DNA of 64,000 bases from Isochrysis galbana (Eukaryota > Haptophyta > Isochrysidales > Isochrysidaceae), in contig CM030938.1 in the NCBI GenBank assembly GCA_018136815.1, positions 3,484,112 through 3,548,111 of the forward strand, written 5' to 3'. The translations under genes were made by a program, and so were the position numbers. Below the pieces are notes generated by a model. It worked only from the letters and a program-made list of their open reading frames with translations. It made no database searches and had not been told where the DNA came from. Positions 1 through 9,572 of this stretch are shown in pieces. Every line of letters starts with the position of its first letter. Position 1 is the first letter of the stretch.

Positions 1-405
1 TAACCCAAGCAGCACAAACCCCCTCGTCGTCCTCTGTTGTAAGGTTGTAGGCACAAAACATCTCAGCATCTCAACATATGACCAAACAGAGGGAGGACAT
101 GCCCTGAGGTGGCGGCGCTGCCTATGCCTAGCGCATGGGTATAGCGCCCTATCCAGTCATCAGTCATCTCTCCTTCCCCACAGCTCCTCTCTAATGATCT
201 GCTCCTCACCCTCCGCCCTCCCATTAGGACCCCCCGCCTACGAGACCAAAACGGGATCATGATCATGGCGTGGGGGCTTTCTCGACGCGCGCGCCTGCGC
301 CACCGTCCAAATACGGAGGGTCATATTGAGGCAGTTTCAAATACAGTAAATACGGTCTGTATTTGGCCTTCGTCCAAATACGGTGAATACGTATTTCCCA
401 TCTAG
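1..405. mobile_element. Right part of a hAT-like non-autonomous element, cut by the window edge
   Basis: Positions 1-285 are similar to 44630-44860 inside the better-defined element at 43839-45185. Positions 300-405 are close to the reverse complement of 53097-53210, which abuts a hAT transposase remnant. The end carries repeated TATTTGGCC/GGCCAAATA palindromic motifs and finishes in TTTCCCATCTAGG, the terminus shared by the other copies. The left end lies outside the window, so no target duplication can be tested. The short open frames here are not credible genes. Confidence 0.65.
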
Positions 406-722
406 GTTCGGGAGGACCCCGGCGGGCGAGAGGGGGAGGGGGGAACCGACCCTCTCGGGCGCGGGGACGGACTCCCCCCACCCGCAACAATGGACTAACT
501 TTCTAATACTGCGCTGGGGGCAGCGAACGGAGACGCCTGGGCATCACTCCCATAAGCCATAAGCCATAAGGGCCAAAGGCCCTTGCCAATGGTCTACGAA
601 CTCTCACTACCCACACATGGGTCAGCAACCCTACCTCAAGCCCTCTCCTCGTCAGCGCGGCCTCAACCCGCCCGCACCTTCCGGTGTCTAAAACCTACGG
701 AACTTCCTTGAGACTATAAAGC
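406..722. other. Intergenic, no gene seen
   Basis: C/G-rich single-copy sequence between the element end and the 3' end of the DM10 gene. It should include that gene's 3' untranslated region. No RNA gene or repeat was recognised. Confidence 0.5.
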
Positions 723-3191
723 CTATGTATCAATATCACCCGACACAATCGCCAAAAATAGCGGCGCGTCAAGGTGCAATTTGCCGTCGCCCATTGTTTC
801 TCGATGTGACAAGTTCTTCCTCGCCATCGACCGGAACAGTGCTGTAGCAGCATGCATTCCCATGTGCACTCCCGGCCATGACTGCATTGCGTCAACAAAT
901 TGCTGTTGATCCAAGCGGCCGCCGGCTGAATCATCAGCCTCGCGGCTGCGGACCATTGCATTTGCCAATGCGTCTCTTAGGGTGAGCTTCGCCTGCTCGT
1001 CTCGGCCAACAGCGTTGCAGACAAAGGCAAGTGCACGCCGCGGGTCTGCGCTCGGAAAGCGGTCCAGCCTCTTTTCCATGTAGCCTAGCGAAGCCTCATC
1101 CGCACTCGTGAGCAAGAAGTTGAAACCGTTCACACGGATTTCGCCGCCGAGTTTGAGCTCCCCCTCGTTCGAGAAACAAGTGTTGCGCACTACCAAGCCG
1201 GCCGTATGGCCGGCGCAGGCCAGAGCGCGGGCCGAGATCCTACGCTCTACGACATCGTACATCAGCTTAAACTGTTGGATTAGACTCTCACCACGGCCGA
1301 CCCCAATGCTGCATACCTTCCCATCGGCTTTCTGATGCGATGACTCGGCGAGGATCGCATCAAAGCAAATGCAGCCGCCTGGGGGCAATTCTTGCGCATC
1401 TCTTTCGCGCTCTTTCTCGTAGAAAGCTCGGTTCGTGACTCGCACGTCGGACGAGGTCTTCCCGGGAGCAATAGGACCGTCGTCAGCCCATGCCGCCCGT
1501 GGTTTAGAGCGAATGGTTGGTTGTGCACCAAAATCAGAAAGGGCACCTCCGCCTCCTGCTGTTCGATTGAATTCGCTCAAGTTGTCTCCCATGTGTATGC
1601 CGTACAACTGCCAAGCGATCTCACGCGTGTCGCTGTCGCACGCGACAACGAGCATCCGTCGTCCCAGCACCTCTACGTACTCTCCCACCCTCAAATCCAT
1701 TGGGCGTATGTAGAGCTCAGAGCTGTCCGGGCCATCACCTTCCATACCGTCGTCGCCTTTGTCCCCGTTTGCTAGGGCGCCAGTTGAAGGACGCAAACTA
1801 TTGGCGCTAGCACTAGGCTTTGTGATTATGGCGGATGAAGCAATATTGTGAAATGTGGGGCTCGTCTCGCGCAGTGCGTCAGGTCGCTTGGGTATCTGTT
1901 GCCGTGAACACAGCCGGCCCCCGAACTCGTCCCCAGAATTAAGTGGAAGTTCCTCAACGACGCTTGCGGTGTCGTCCTCGCAAAAGTAAGTTAGAATGAA
2001 GGTTCGAGCGGAAGTGCTCTGCGCCCCACTCAGACCTGTCTGAAACGCGCTCTTTGTTGGCAATTCTCCAGGGCGCGGAGCGATTTCGTTTGCGGCCGCT
2101 CTCTCTCGCCTGGACCTGAGCGTTCTATGATCAGTCGAAGGCGGAGCAGGCTCATTACGGGGTCGGCTTGATTCCGTGGGACGATCCCATGGGGCGACCA
2201 CGGTTGCATTTGTCGACTCCCGAATGCTGCCACGATATGTTGATACCGTGGCTTGGCTTAGACGTGCACCGACGAGCTCTGCACCATATGGCTGCAAGGA
2301 TGCTGGCCTCGCGAATACTGGCTGCACCCATTCAAGCTTGAAGCGCATTCTGAGCCCTTGCAAGTGCCCCCGTTGAGCGTGGCGCGATGCCTCATTCGGT
2401 AGAGGCATCACCCCACGCCCCGACCGATGCGCATTGTCACGTAAAGCCGGACGTGCTGCCATCTCAATATACCTTCTACGGCGCAGCTCGTCATTATCTG
2501 CAGAGAGCTGCGCCAGGCGCTGAGCCGCTCGCTCGGCATCCTCCACTACAGCGATGCGCACTTCTGTATAAGGGTCTGGAGTTGCCGGGAGAGGTTGAAA
2601 GTCCGCCGAGAGCAATCTGCGCCGCAACATCCACGCCTGAGTTTGCGGGTACTCATCATCACAATCGAGAATTCGGATTGTGCGGCCCAACACCCGCAAC
2701 GTGCTCCCCGGCACTAGATCCTCGGCGGTGACAAACTGCTCCTCATCCAGTGATGGCCAATGGAGACGATTAGAAAGCTTTTCTGCGGGAGTGCGAGTCG
2801 GCTGAATCCGTCCAGCAGGCGCTGCGGCGGCGGACGCACGGAACTCCGGAGGTGGAACAGTGCGATGCCATTGTGGGAGCACCTCACCGTGACGACCAGA
2901 GGGGAATGGGCTACCACCAAGCGGTACTCGTTGTCTTGCCAAGAAAGGGGCGCCTCGAGGATTGTATGCACTTGGCAGCTCCGTGACCGCGAGGGAGCCT
3001 GCAGGCCCGTCTGCGTCTTCGCGGAAGAAGAAGGTGAGACGCAGCTGGCGCACCCTGTACGCGATGTCGTGGTCGCGCTGGAGCGGCATGACCACCCCTG
3101 CGGGTAGCGGCTCGACGGTCTCACCCAGAAGGTGGATCGTGTCCGGTGCCTCTTCATCGAGGGCAGCTAAGCCTCGATGGAGCAGCCACAT
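723..3191 (-). CDS. Three-DM10-domain flagellar protein (EFHC1/Rib72-like)
   Basis: Single-exon 822-residue protein. EFHC1/EFHC2/Rib72 proteins are axonemal doublet-microtubule inner proteins. Three DM10-type modules can be read. The first (about residues 45-197) has AYRVRQLRLTFFF, a LARQRVP segment and GRTIRILDCDD. DPYTEVR then follows at the same place as DPYTELR in animal EFHC1. The second (about 397-530) has FILTYFCEDD, SRQQIPKR and GRRMLVVACD. The third (about 640-710) has QFKLMYDV and ends at GYMEKRLDRF. The last 75 residues resemble the C-terminal EF-hand-like region of EFHC1 but lack a canonical calcium loop. Spacers between modules are longer and more disordered than in animal members. 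The ATG at 3191 is the first in frame; an upstream exon cannot be excluded. It implies a flagellated organism. Confidence 0.85.
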   Translation of the reverse strand: MWLLHRGLAALDEEAPDTIHLLGETVEPLPAGVVMPLQRDHDIAYRVRQLRLTFFFREDADGPAGSLAVTELPSAYNPRGAPFLARQRVPLGGSPFPSGRHGEVLPQWHRTVPPPEFRASAAAAPAGRIQPTRTPAEKLSNRLHWPSLDEEQFVTAEDLVPGSTLRVLGRTIRILDCDDEYPQTQAWMLRRRLLSADFQPLPATPDPYTEVRIAVVEDAERAAQRLAQLSADNDELRRRRYIEMAARPALRDNAHRSGRGVMPLPNEASRHAQRGHLQGLRMRFKLEWVQPVFARPASLQPYGAELVGARLSQATVSTYRGSIRESTNATVVAPWDRPTESSRPRNEPAPPSTDHRTLRSRRERAAANEIAPRPGELPTKSAFQTGLSGAQSTSARTFILTYFCEDDTASVVEELPLNSGDEFGGRLCSRQQIPKRPDALRETSPTFHNIASSAIITKPSASANSLRPSTGALANGDKGDDGMEGDGPDSSELYIRPMDLRVGEYVEVLGRRMLVVACDSDTREIAWQLYGIHMGDNLSEFNRTAGGGGALSDFGAQPTIRSKPRAAWADDGPIAPGKTSSDVRVTNRAFYEKERERDAQELPPGGCICFDAILAESSHQKADGKVCSIGVGRGESLIQQFKLMYDVVERRISARALACAGHTAGLVVRNTCFSNEGELKLGGEIRVNGFNFLLTSADEASLGYMEKRLDRFPSADPRRALAFVCNAVGRDEQAKLTLRDALANAMVRSREADDSAGGRLDQQQFVDAMQSWPGVHMGMHAATALFRSMARKNLSHRETMGDGKLHLDAPLFLAIVSGDIDT

Positions 3192-3763
3192 GCACCCGGC
3201 TGTCAGCTCTAACCAATCACTGCCTGCCCCTCACCCCGCGTGCTCTCCGGCAGGCTGGGTGCGCTCTCAAGCAGCTGCTGCGCCACGGCGCGCCATCGGG
3301 CCCACACAGCGTGGCGCGCACACAGCGGCGGTTCACTTTCTCTCTTTAACCTTAGCGCCGTCCGAGCTGTTTTAACCTTAGTTAATGCTGTGGGACTCTT
3401 GCCTCTGGCCTCCATCCGTCCAGCGGCAACAGAGTTCTCCAACCCATTATGAGGGTGTGCACAGTTGGCGCATGGATCATTCGGTATGTGTGGCTAGGGA
3501 TGCCAGCCAACATGATGTTCTACGACACTATGACTATGACTATGACTATGACTATGATTCATGATTCACATTCACACATACACAACATCAACATACAGCT
3601 TGCTGTAATACAACATACAACATACAGCATAATGATAATGATAATAATAATTAATGCTATATCCTAGCCAACCCCACTAGCTAATTGGACACTACTTTTC
3701 AGTCCCGGAATCCCACCATGCCTGACGAGCCAGGTGTCCGGGTTAGGGTTAGAAGAACGGCCC
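3192..3763. repeat. Intergenic with GACTAT microsatellite and a dispersed repeat end
   Basis: Holds the 5' flank of the DM10 gene, about five units of a GACTAT hexamer at 3525-3560, and AT-rich sequence. A 22-nt string, ATATCCTAGCCAACCCC followed by ACTAG, lies near 3659 and recurs inverted near 25633-25655 with similar AT-rich flanks, so it is probably the end of a dispersed element. GGTTAGGGTTAG near 3740 is only two telomere-like units. Confidence 0.5.
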
Positions 3764-4151
3764 TTACCAAATCGTGCCGTGAGCCCAGCTCGTGCTCGTC
3801 CGTGTCCCCCTCCGTGACCATGGGTGAGCTAAGTAAATAAATTCAGTTGAATACAAAAGAAGGTAAAGGCAGTGGAAAAAGAAGTAAGAATCAAGATATA
3901 CAGGATGCACATGGCACGTGGTGCGCACAACAGCACAACAGCGCTCGGCGAGAGCTTCGGTCGAATGAAGAAGAGTAAGAACCGAACTTGGGGTCGCTAG
4001 TCGCGGCCTCTCATTATGAGAGAACAAGGTAACATATTGCTTAAAAGAATGTGCGCAATCGACCCCTCCCGCAAAGCAGTAGGGGGGGGGGGAATTGGTG
4101 GTTTTCGTCCCACGGCGCGAGAGCCTCCTCCTCCCTTCCTCCCCCACCTTC
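3764..4151. other. Intergenic, no gene seen
   Basis: 3' flank of the DUF2358-like gene. Several short overlapping frames with no family resemblance; none is called. Confidence 0.4.
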
Positions 4152-4913
4152 CTACGGCTGCTTCTCACCCACACCCATACCTCTGGCTTGTGTTTGCTCT
4201 CGGAGCATTTCTACAGGGGGCGCTTCAGGTTGAAGCAAGGGGCGGAGGGAAGGCAAGAGCGCAGAGAGGAGAATATCCCAACCCGGAATAGAGAATTCGT
4301 CCTCCTGAAACACAATGAGCCCACCGTCATGAGGGTCAGTCCTCATTGTTGTGCTGACTACATACGGTTTGATGCTGAGTCCTGCAGGTCCAAGGTTTAC
4401 TCCGCCGGAGAGGCGCCACACAACTCTGATGGCGTCGTCTGACCCTTCCACGGGCGCACATGAGATCACCTCACAACGAGAGATAGACTGGTCGAAGAGG
4501 CGACGAACCTGCCTGCTGTATGGTTCAATCCCCTTGAGGCTCACATCCGGGTCAGAGAAGGCGAAACTGTCAGAGAAGAGCTCAGGTAGGGAGACGCCAG
4601 TGACGAACCACTCGCGCTCGCGCAAGCCTGCGTCGAGCCGCGCACTCATCTCATAAATGGAGAGGCCTCGCAACTTTGGCGCGTCCCAGTCGATCTCGTC
4701 CAGAGGGTTGGCCGGTTGCGCGAGTGGCTTGCTTGCATCGAAGGTCCGACTTGGGAGGAGCTTGCCCAGCAGCGAGATCAGAGGGTTCTTGGCCTCATAC
4801 CCGTCGTCGCCCATACGAGGGGCAGCTGCGATGCGCAATGAAAGAGGAACTGGCCGGGCTGCGCTGGCGCAGAGGAGGTGGACCGAGGGTATGCAGGCAA
4901 AGAGAGCCAGCAT
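4152..4913 (-). CDS. Plastid-type DUF2358-like protein with N-terminal targeting peptide
   Basis: 253 residues from the ATG at 4913. The open frame extends further upstream, but this ATG immediately precedes a hydrophobic signal-like stretch (MLALFACIPSVHLLCASAAR), followed by an R/S/A-rich segment typical of two-part import signals for plastids of secondary origin. The mature part has the pattern of the DUF2358 / NTF2-like family seen in cyanobacteria and plastids: SDSFAFSDPDVSLKGIEPY, a central IRVVWRLSGGV strand and a C-terminal GLIVFQEDEFSIPGW. That family has no established reaction; an NTF2-like fold suggests binding of a small ligand. Single exon, no linked partner gene. A different small plastid protein family is possible. 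Confidence 0.75.
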   Translation of the reverse strand: MLALFACIPSVHLLCASAARPVPLSLRIAAAPRMGDDGYEAKNPLISLLGKLLPSRTFDASKPLAQPANPLDEIDWDAPKLRGLSIYEMSARLDAGLREREWFVTGVSLPELFSDSFAFSDPDVSLKGIEPYSRQVRRLFDQSISRCEVISCAPVEGSDDAIRVVWRLSGGVNLGPAGLSIKPYVVSTTMRTDPHDGGLIVFQEDEFSIPGWDILLSALLPSLRPLLQPEAPPVEMLREQTQARGMGVGEKQP

Positions 4914-5275
4914 CGGCGTGCGTTCGCGTTTCGCGATGTCGCCCTCGTCCCTCGTGAGTGTGACCACCAGTTACTGTGAATGAAACGCTATGGCTATGGA
5001 TATGTATGTCGAGATTTTATGATTTTATGTAGTACTACTAAAGTTATAACGTGCCGGCACTCCAGTCCTCCCTGTACGGTATTGTATCTGAGCATCGAGC
5101 CCTCTCCGGTACACACCTGCTTAACTTTAGTTGAGTATCAGTATTAGAGGTGGGGGAGAGTGGGTTGAAAAAAAAACTCTTGTTGATCCGGAGGCCCACA
5201 TTTTTTTATCGTCGGACCGGGGGAAGATTTCCCCCCGTCTCTCTCCCCGCTCGATTCCGAATCCGAGGCAGAGCG
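4914..5275. other. Intergenic upstream of the DUF2358-like gene
   Basis: Holds the 5' flank of the minus-strand gene and the left margin of a transposon-rich block. No promoter motif is clear enough to call. Confidence 0.4.
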
Positions 5276-5743
5276 ATGGCGACCGACCCGCCTGACAGGC
5301 CGACCTTCGCCGCGCTCCAGCGAGAGCACGGCGGTGGTCAGCCCCCCTTGTCGATCGATGGTGTTCGGACTAAATGGTCCGGGTACACCGGTCGGCGGTC
5401 TCACCGGCGTTTCATGCCACCGCACTCGGCCGATTTCTGCTTCACCTGCCCACGCAGCATGGCCGCCAGCCCCACACCACACCACTTCCAGCCCCAACCT
5501 GAGGAGGATGAGACCGGCTTGCCTACGCGCTCCTACGCGCAGAACCCCATCCAGCATATTGGTACACTGCCTCCCAACCCCAACCCCGCAGACTACCCAA
5601 CCGCGCGCTCGGGAATCGTGGCGAGCATTGCAATACAGCCCTCTTGGCGCGCTGCGCTGCTTCCGCAGGACTTCCTGTGCCATCTACCGAACGGTCGCCA
5701 AGTGCATCGCGTTCGCGAACTCGTTGGCACCGGGGCAGCGTAA
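5276..5743 (+). CDS. Hypothetical open frame next to a tandem array, doubtful
   Basis: About 155 residues from MATDPPDRPTFAALQREHGG to the stop at 5743. The composition is rich in proline, histidine and arginine and matches no family I know. The frame lies directly upstream of the ~205-bp tandem array and the transposase, so it may be part of that element (an upstream exon or accessory protein) or chance. The opposite strand is also open over most of it, which weakens the coding case. Confidence 0.25.
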   Translation: MATDPPDRPTFAALQREHGGGQPPLSIDGVRTKWSGYTGRRSHRRFMPPHSADFCFTCPRSMAASPTPHHFQPQPEEDETGLPTRSYAQNPIQHIGTLPPNPNPADYPTARSGIVASIAIQPSWRAALLPQDFLCHLPNGRQVHRVRELVGTGAA

Positions 5744-5771
5744 GAGCCTCCTCAGCAAGAACTCTCACCCA

Positions 5772-7507
5772 GCGCGCCCGGTCGCGTTCGAAAGTTGGGC
5801 ACCCCGGCCCATTCGGCCGGGTGATGTTAGCGTAGTTGACGGCGCGACACACGGTCAACCACAGCGCCATGCGCGCGGGCGGCGGCGGCGATTGGCGTGG
5901 CTGCTAGGGCGGCACCTTTGGATATGATGCCTGGTGAGGCATTCTATCTCAGTGGATGCGGCCGAGAAAGCGCCGGCAGCGCGCCCGATCGCGTGTGAAA
6001 GTTGGGCACTCCGGCCCATTCGGCCGGGTGACGTAAGCGTAGTTGACGGCGCGACACACGGCCGACTACGGCGCGATGCGCGCGGGCGTCGGCGGCGATT
6101 GGCGTGGCTGCTAGGGCGGCACCTTTGGATATGATGCCTGGTGAGCCATTCTGCCATTCTGTCCAAGTGGACGGCCGAGAAAGCGCCGGCAGCGCGCCCG
6201 ATCGCGTGTGAAAGTTGGGCACTCCGGCCCATTCGGCCGGGTGACGTAAGCGTAGTTGACGGCGCGACACACGGCCGACTACGGCGCGATGCGCCCGGGC
6301 GGCGGCGGCGATTGGCGTGGGTGGCAGGATGGCTAGGCCCAGGTCAGGATTTCGGAAATTTTTTTCAAAATTTGGGGGTGGGTTTACTCACAGATTTCGG
6401 GGCGAAATTTCGCAAAATTTGGGGGGCTCCTGCAGCGCCCTCGCAAAATTTGGGGGTTCTTGGAGCCCCCCCCCCCCCCCCATCACTCCCATCACCCCAT
6501 CCCCCATATCCATATCCTAACTTAGGGGAAGGGGGGCTCCTATACCTAGGGAGAAGGGCGGGGGGCGGGGGGGGGGGTAGTAAGTAGTAAGGGCGGGAGG
6601 CGGGAGAGAGAGGGGAGAGGGTAGGGTAGTAAGAGTAAAGAAAGGGCGGGATAGGGGGGGTAAGAAAGGGCGGGAGAGGAGGGGTAGTAAAGGCGGGAGA
6701 GGGGGGGGGGAGCCGCGGGGGCGGCGGAGAGAAGAGAGCGAGAGAGCGCGAGCGCGATCCGCAGACCGCAGACCGCAGACCATCATGTTTGGAGATGGAC
6801 AAATGAGTGCCTTGGCCGATCAGATTCAATGTGGGTTGATGTTGCGGTACAATCATAATCACACCCCGGTGACCTTGAGTAAGGAGTGAGTAATACGTTA
6901 GTAGAGTACGTGTGTGATGTGTGTCATTGTGCAAGTACTTTAATAATTAACGTTGCGCAAACGAGATTCAATGAGTGTCAATCCTCGCTCTATCTAGGTG
7001 AAAAGTGAAAAGCCCATTCATGTAGCCAAATACAGATAGCAGCGGCGGCGGGGCTATATATATGAAATATGCTATATGGCTATGTATAGGTAGCTAGGTC
7101 AGGCTAGCGCGGGAGCGCGGGAGCGCTCGCGCCTCGCAAAATATTTGCGAAATTTGGGGCATTGAACGCGAAATCCGAGCGAAATATCCGAAGAAATTTG
7201 GGCGGGTTTCAAACGAAATTCTGACCTGGCCCTAAGGATGGCATTGTTTGATTTAGTTGTTGGCGATGCATCCACACTTGTCACATTGACCAAAACACGC
7301 GAGGAGCGCGCCCGGTAGCGGTGGGAAGTTGGGTACTCGAGCGCATCTCGGTACGTTAATGTCGACGCGGTTTCTGCGCCAAGGCCGATTTTCGACAAGG
7401 TGCGCGAGGGTAGAGAGGGCAATTGGCTCGGCCACTAGGGCAGTATATCTTGATTTGACTTTATGCTCTGTCACTAGTTGAAGTGGATGAACAAAGAAGT
7501 CCATGCT
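5772..7507 (+). repeat. Four-copy ~205-bp tandem array, third copy split by a MITE
   Basis: Units start at GCGCGCCCGG/A at 5772, 5979, 6192 and 7306, giving lengths of about 207, 213, 205 (after removing the inserted element 6334-7234 and one duplication) and 201 bp. Conserved landmarks are AAAGTTGGGCAC, a central TAGTTGACGGCGCGACACACG, GATTGGCGTGGCTGCTAGGGC and a CC(G)AGTGGA-type end. The fourth copy is diverged, and its end overlaps the first exon of the transposase at 7478. Short frames called across the units on either strand are by-products of the repeat. Confidence 0.85.
6334..7234. mobile_element. 901-bp hAT-type MITE with 8-bp target duplication
   Basis: The left end TAGGCCCAGGTCAGGATTTCG at 6334 and the inverted right end (read inward from 7234 as TAGGGCCAGGTCAGAATTTCG) match at all but two positions. 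AGGATGGC flanks it directly at 6326-6333 and 7235-7242, the 8-bp duplication typical of hAT insertion. Removing the element restores a normal-length third tandem unit. Inside are A/T-rich AAATTTCG subterminal motifs, poly-G/C runs and GGGCGGGAGA repeats; there is no transposase, so it needs an enzyme in trans. Confidence 0.9.
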
Positions 7508-9291
7508 GCCCGCCCGGTCGCGAGCTCAAGGGCAGAAGAATATCGAAGGGGGAAGAAGTACACGGAGGAGGTTGTTCGTAACCACTTTCACGGCGAGTAT
7601 GGTCTGCAGGCCGAGCTCATCGATGCAGGCGTCATGGACCCTGAGACGAAAGTAAGCATGCGCCCCCCTCCTGCGCCCCCCGCCCAGCACTCGCGTGTAC
7701 AAGCGCATGCGCTAAGTACGCCCCACTCTCGCCCGCATGTACCCAGGTGATCAAGGACACCCGCCGAGTTTTGAATGCGGACGAGACCCCGCAGGCCTTG
7801 GACGTCCCTCAACGCGGGCGGTGGGCGAAAGTGGCCAAGCGCAAGGGCAAGGCGGTCAAGCAGCGGGGGGGCAACACCAAGGAGTCCATCACGGTGATGA
7901 TGACGTGGGATCTGTCCGGGTGGAACTACGGCGTGCAGCTGGTGGTGAAGAGGAAGTGGGCAACTTCTGACTTGGCCGTCGAGCCACCTTTGGGGATGTG
8001 CACCTTTGACGATGGCGTCGACTTATTGCGTCGACAAACTCGGTCTTGTCTGCCAGTCCACGCCACCGAAGGCATGCAAACGGAGGAGACGTTTTTGACG
8101 TATTTACGGCGGCTGAATGCTTGGATAGATCAGCGGAGCGCGGTCGAAGTGGCAGCTGGGGGCACGCCCATTGAGCGACCTGTGGTTCTTTTGCTCGATA
8201 ATCATGCCTCCCGTTTTAGCGACGGGGTGTTAGAGGCCACCACAGGTCAAGCGGCCGAGCTCGGCATACGTATTTTCACGGAGGAATCCGGCACGTCCGG
8301 ATTCCTCCAAGCCCTAGACCAGTTCAACTCCTCGTTTCACAGGTGCTACAACAAGGCTAGGGATGCGTACAAGGACGCCTACCTTGCAGCACAGGGAAGG
8401 GAGCTCCAGACCCTTTCCCTCGCCGACTTCATATCCATATTGGGTGGTTCCAAGCGCCTCGGCGTCCCCGGGATGTGGTTCACATGGTGCGACCAATACG
8501 ACATCATAAAGGCGTGGAAGCGTGTAGGTGTGGCGGGGAATAGGCTTTGCCCAGAGCTCATTGACCGCTCACACTTTGTTGACCAATCAACGAACAGGGG
8601 CGTCTCGAGCAACGCGGACGTGTCCTCTCCAGGCCCGTCCACCCTTGCCGAGGCTAAGAAGACGCCGCCGGGTGTGCGGCGTGGAAGCTTGGCGGCCGCT
8701 GAAGCAAAAATGGCACAGCTTGAGGCTTTCGCTCGGAAGATGCAAGACAAGGCGGAGGCACCTTATGACCCGTCTCGTGGCGTGCTTTCTATGAGTTCAG
8801 CTAGTGGCTCGGGCGCTCGGGCGAGCGCAGGTGACGCGACCGATTGCGACTCGGACGCGGATAGCGATGGTGACAACGGGGCAGCGGGTCAGCGCAGGAT
8901 CCGGCTGTTCGAGCTATCGGGCTCTTGGACCCTTAGAGATATGCAGGCAGAGAAGGCTAAGAGGCGCGCGTTGGCAACTCAGGGCGCTCAGGAGGCGCAA
9001 AGGAGGAAGGCAGCACGGCTTGAGCGGACTACCGTAGCAGATGAACTCGCGCAAGCGCGGGTCACCTCCTTCCGGGCATGTGAGATGATGTGTACGTGTG
9101 CGACTGATCCGTGCCCGTGGGTGGGTTTCATGTTGTGTTCATGTGGAAACTTGAAGAAAGGGGTGTGCAAGAAGAGGGAGTGTGTGCAACGTCGAAGGGG
9201 TGCAGCTTCCGGGCTTGAAGGCGCCCTCGTGGCGCAAGAGGCTGCCGTGAGTGCCTGCCCCCCTGCCCTTGATGTCGGGGCTGGTTTGTGA
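7478..9291 (+). CDS. pogo-like DDE-1 superfamily transposase, two exons
   Basis: Exon 1 7478-7651, intron 7652-7746 (GTAAGC...CCCAG, 95 nt, phase 0), exon 2 7747-9291; joined protein about 572 residues. The catalytic core is recognisable: NADETPQ (first Asp codon at 7780), VLLLDNHASR (8197) and FLQALDQFN (8317), with 39 residues between the second and third Asp. This is the layout of pogo/Tigger-type DDE-1 transposases, which cut and paste DNA at TA sites. The C-terminus (about 9070-9200) holds a cysteine cluster (CTCATDPCPW, LCSCG, CKKREC) that could bind zinc. The N-terminus lacks an obvious helix-turn-helix, so an upstream exon may be missing or lost to the tandem array. No in-frame stops, so it could be active or recently so. 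Confidence 0.8.
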
Positions 9292-9572
9292 GGCTCCTGC
9301 TTTCGCGCGCGCGCTTGCGTAGAACGTCACTGTGAGTCACCACCACTATCTTTTGAAAAAAGAAGCACATGTCGGCCTAGATAGTGACAGGGGGCAACTT
9401 TCATCTAGTTGGAGCAACTTCTAGAGGTCTAAGGCTCAAATTTTAAGCTTTCCAATAGAAATGGGGCCGTTTTGAGAAGCTCAAGCCTCTAGAGAAGAGG
9501 TGTCCCACGCCGACGGCCGTCCAGCTGTCCCGTGCGAACCGCGTCTGCCTTCGTCTCGCCGGCTGCGCGGCC
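9292..9572. other. Intergenic between transposase and CIA30 gene
   Basis: Contains the transposase 3' flank and the CIA30 gene 5' flank. I could not match any part of it to sequence left of 5276, so the right end of the pogo-like element is undefined. Confidence 0.4.

Noticed and set aside
3738-3753. Telomere-like GGGTTAGGGTTAG
   Set aside because: Only two units in the middle of a gene-bearing region.
5855-6587. Repeated small proteins across the tandem array
   Set aside because: The same peptide recurs because the DNA repeats; both strands are open and no family matches.
5772-7507. Tandem array as a CRISPR
   Set aside because: Units are ~205 bp with no short repeat/spacer alternation, in a eukaryotic context.
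7652-7746. Frame continuing through the transposase intron (ending at 7750)
   Set aside because: A canonical GTAAGC donor and CCCAG acceptor in phase 0 join ETK to VIKDTRRVLNADET as expected for the family.
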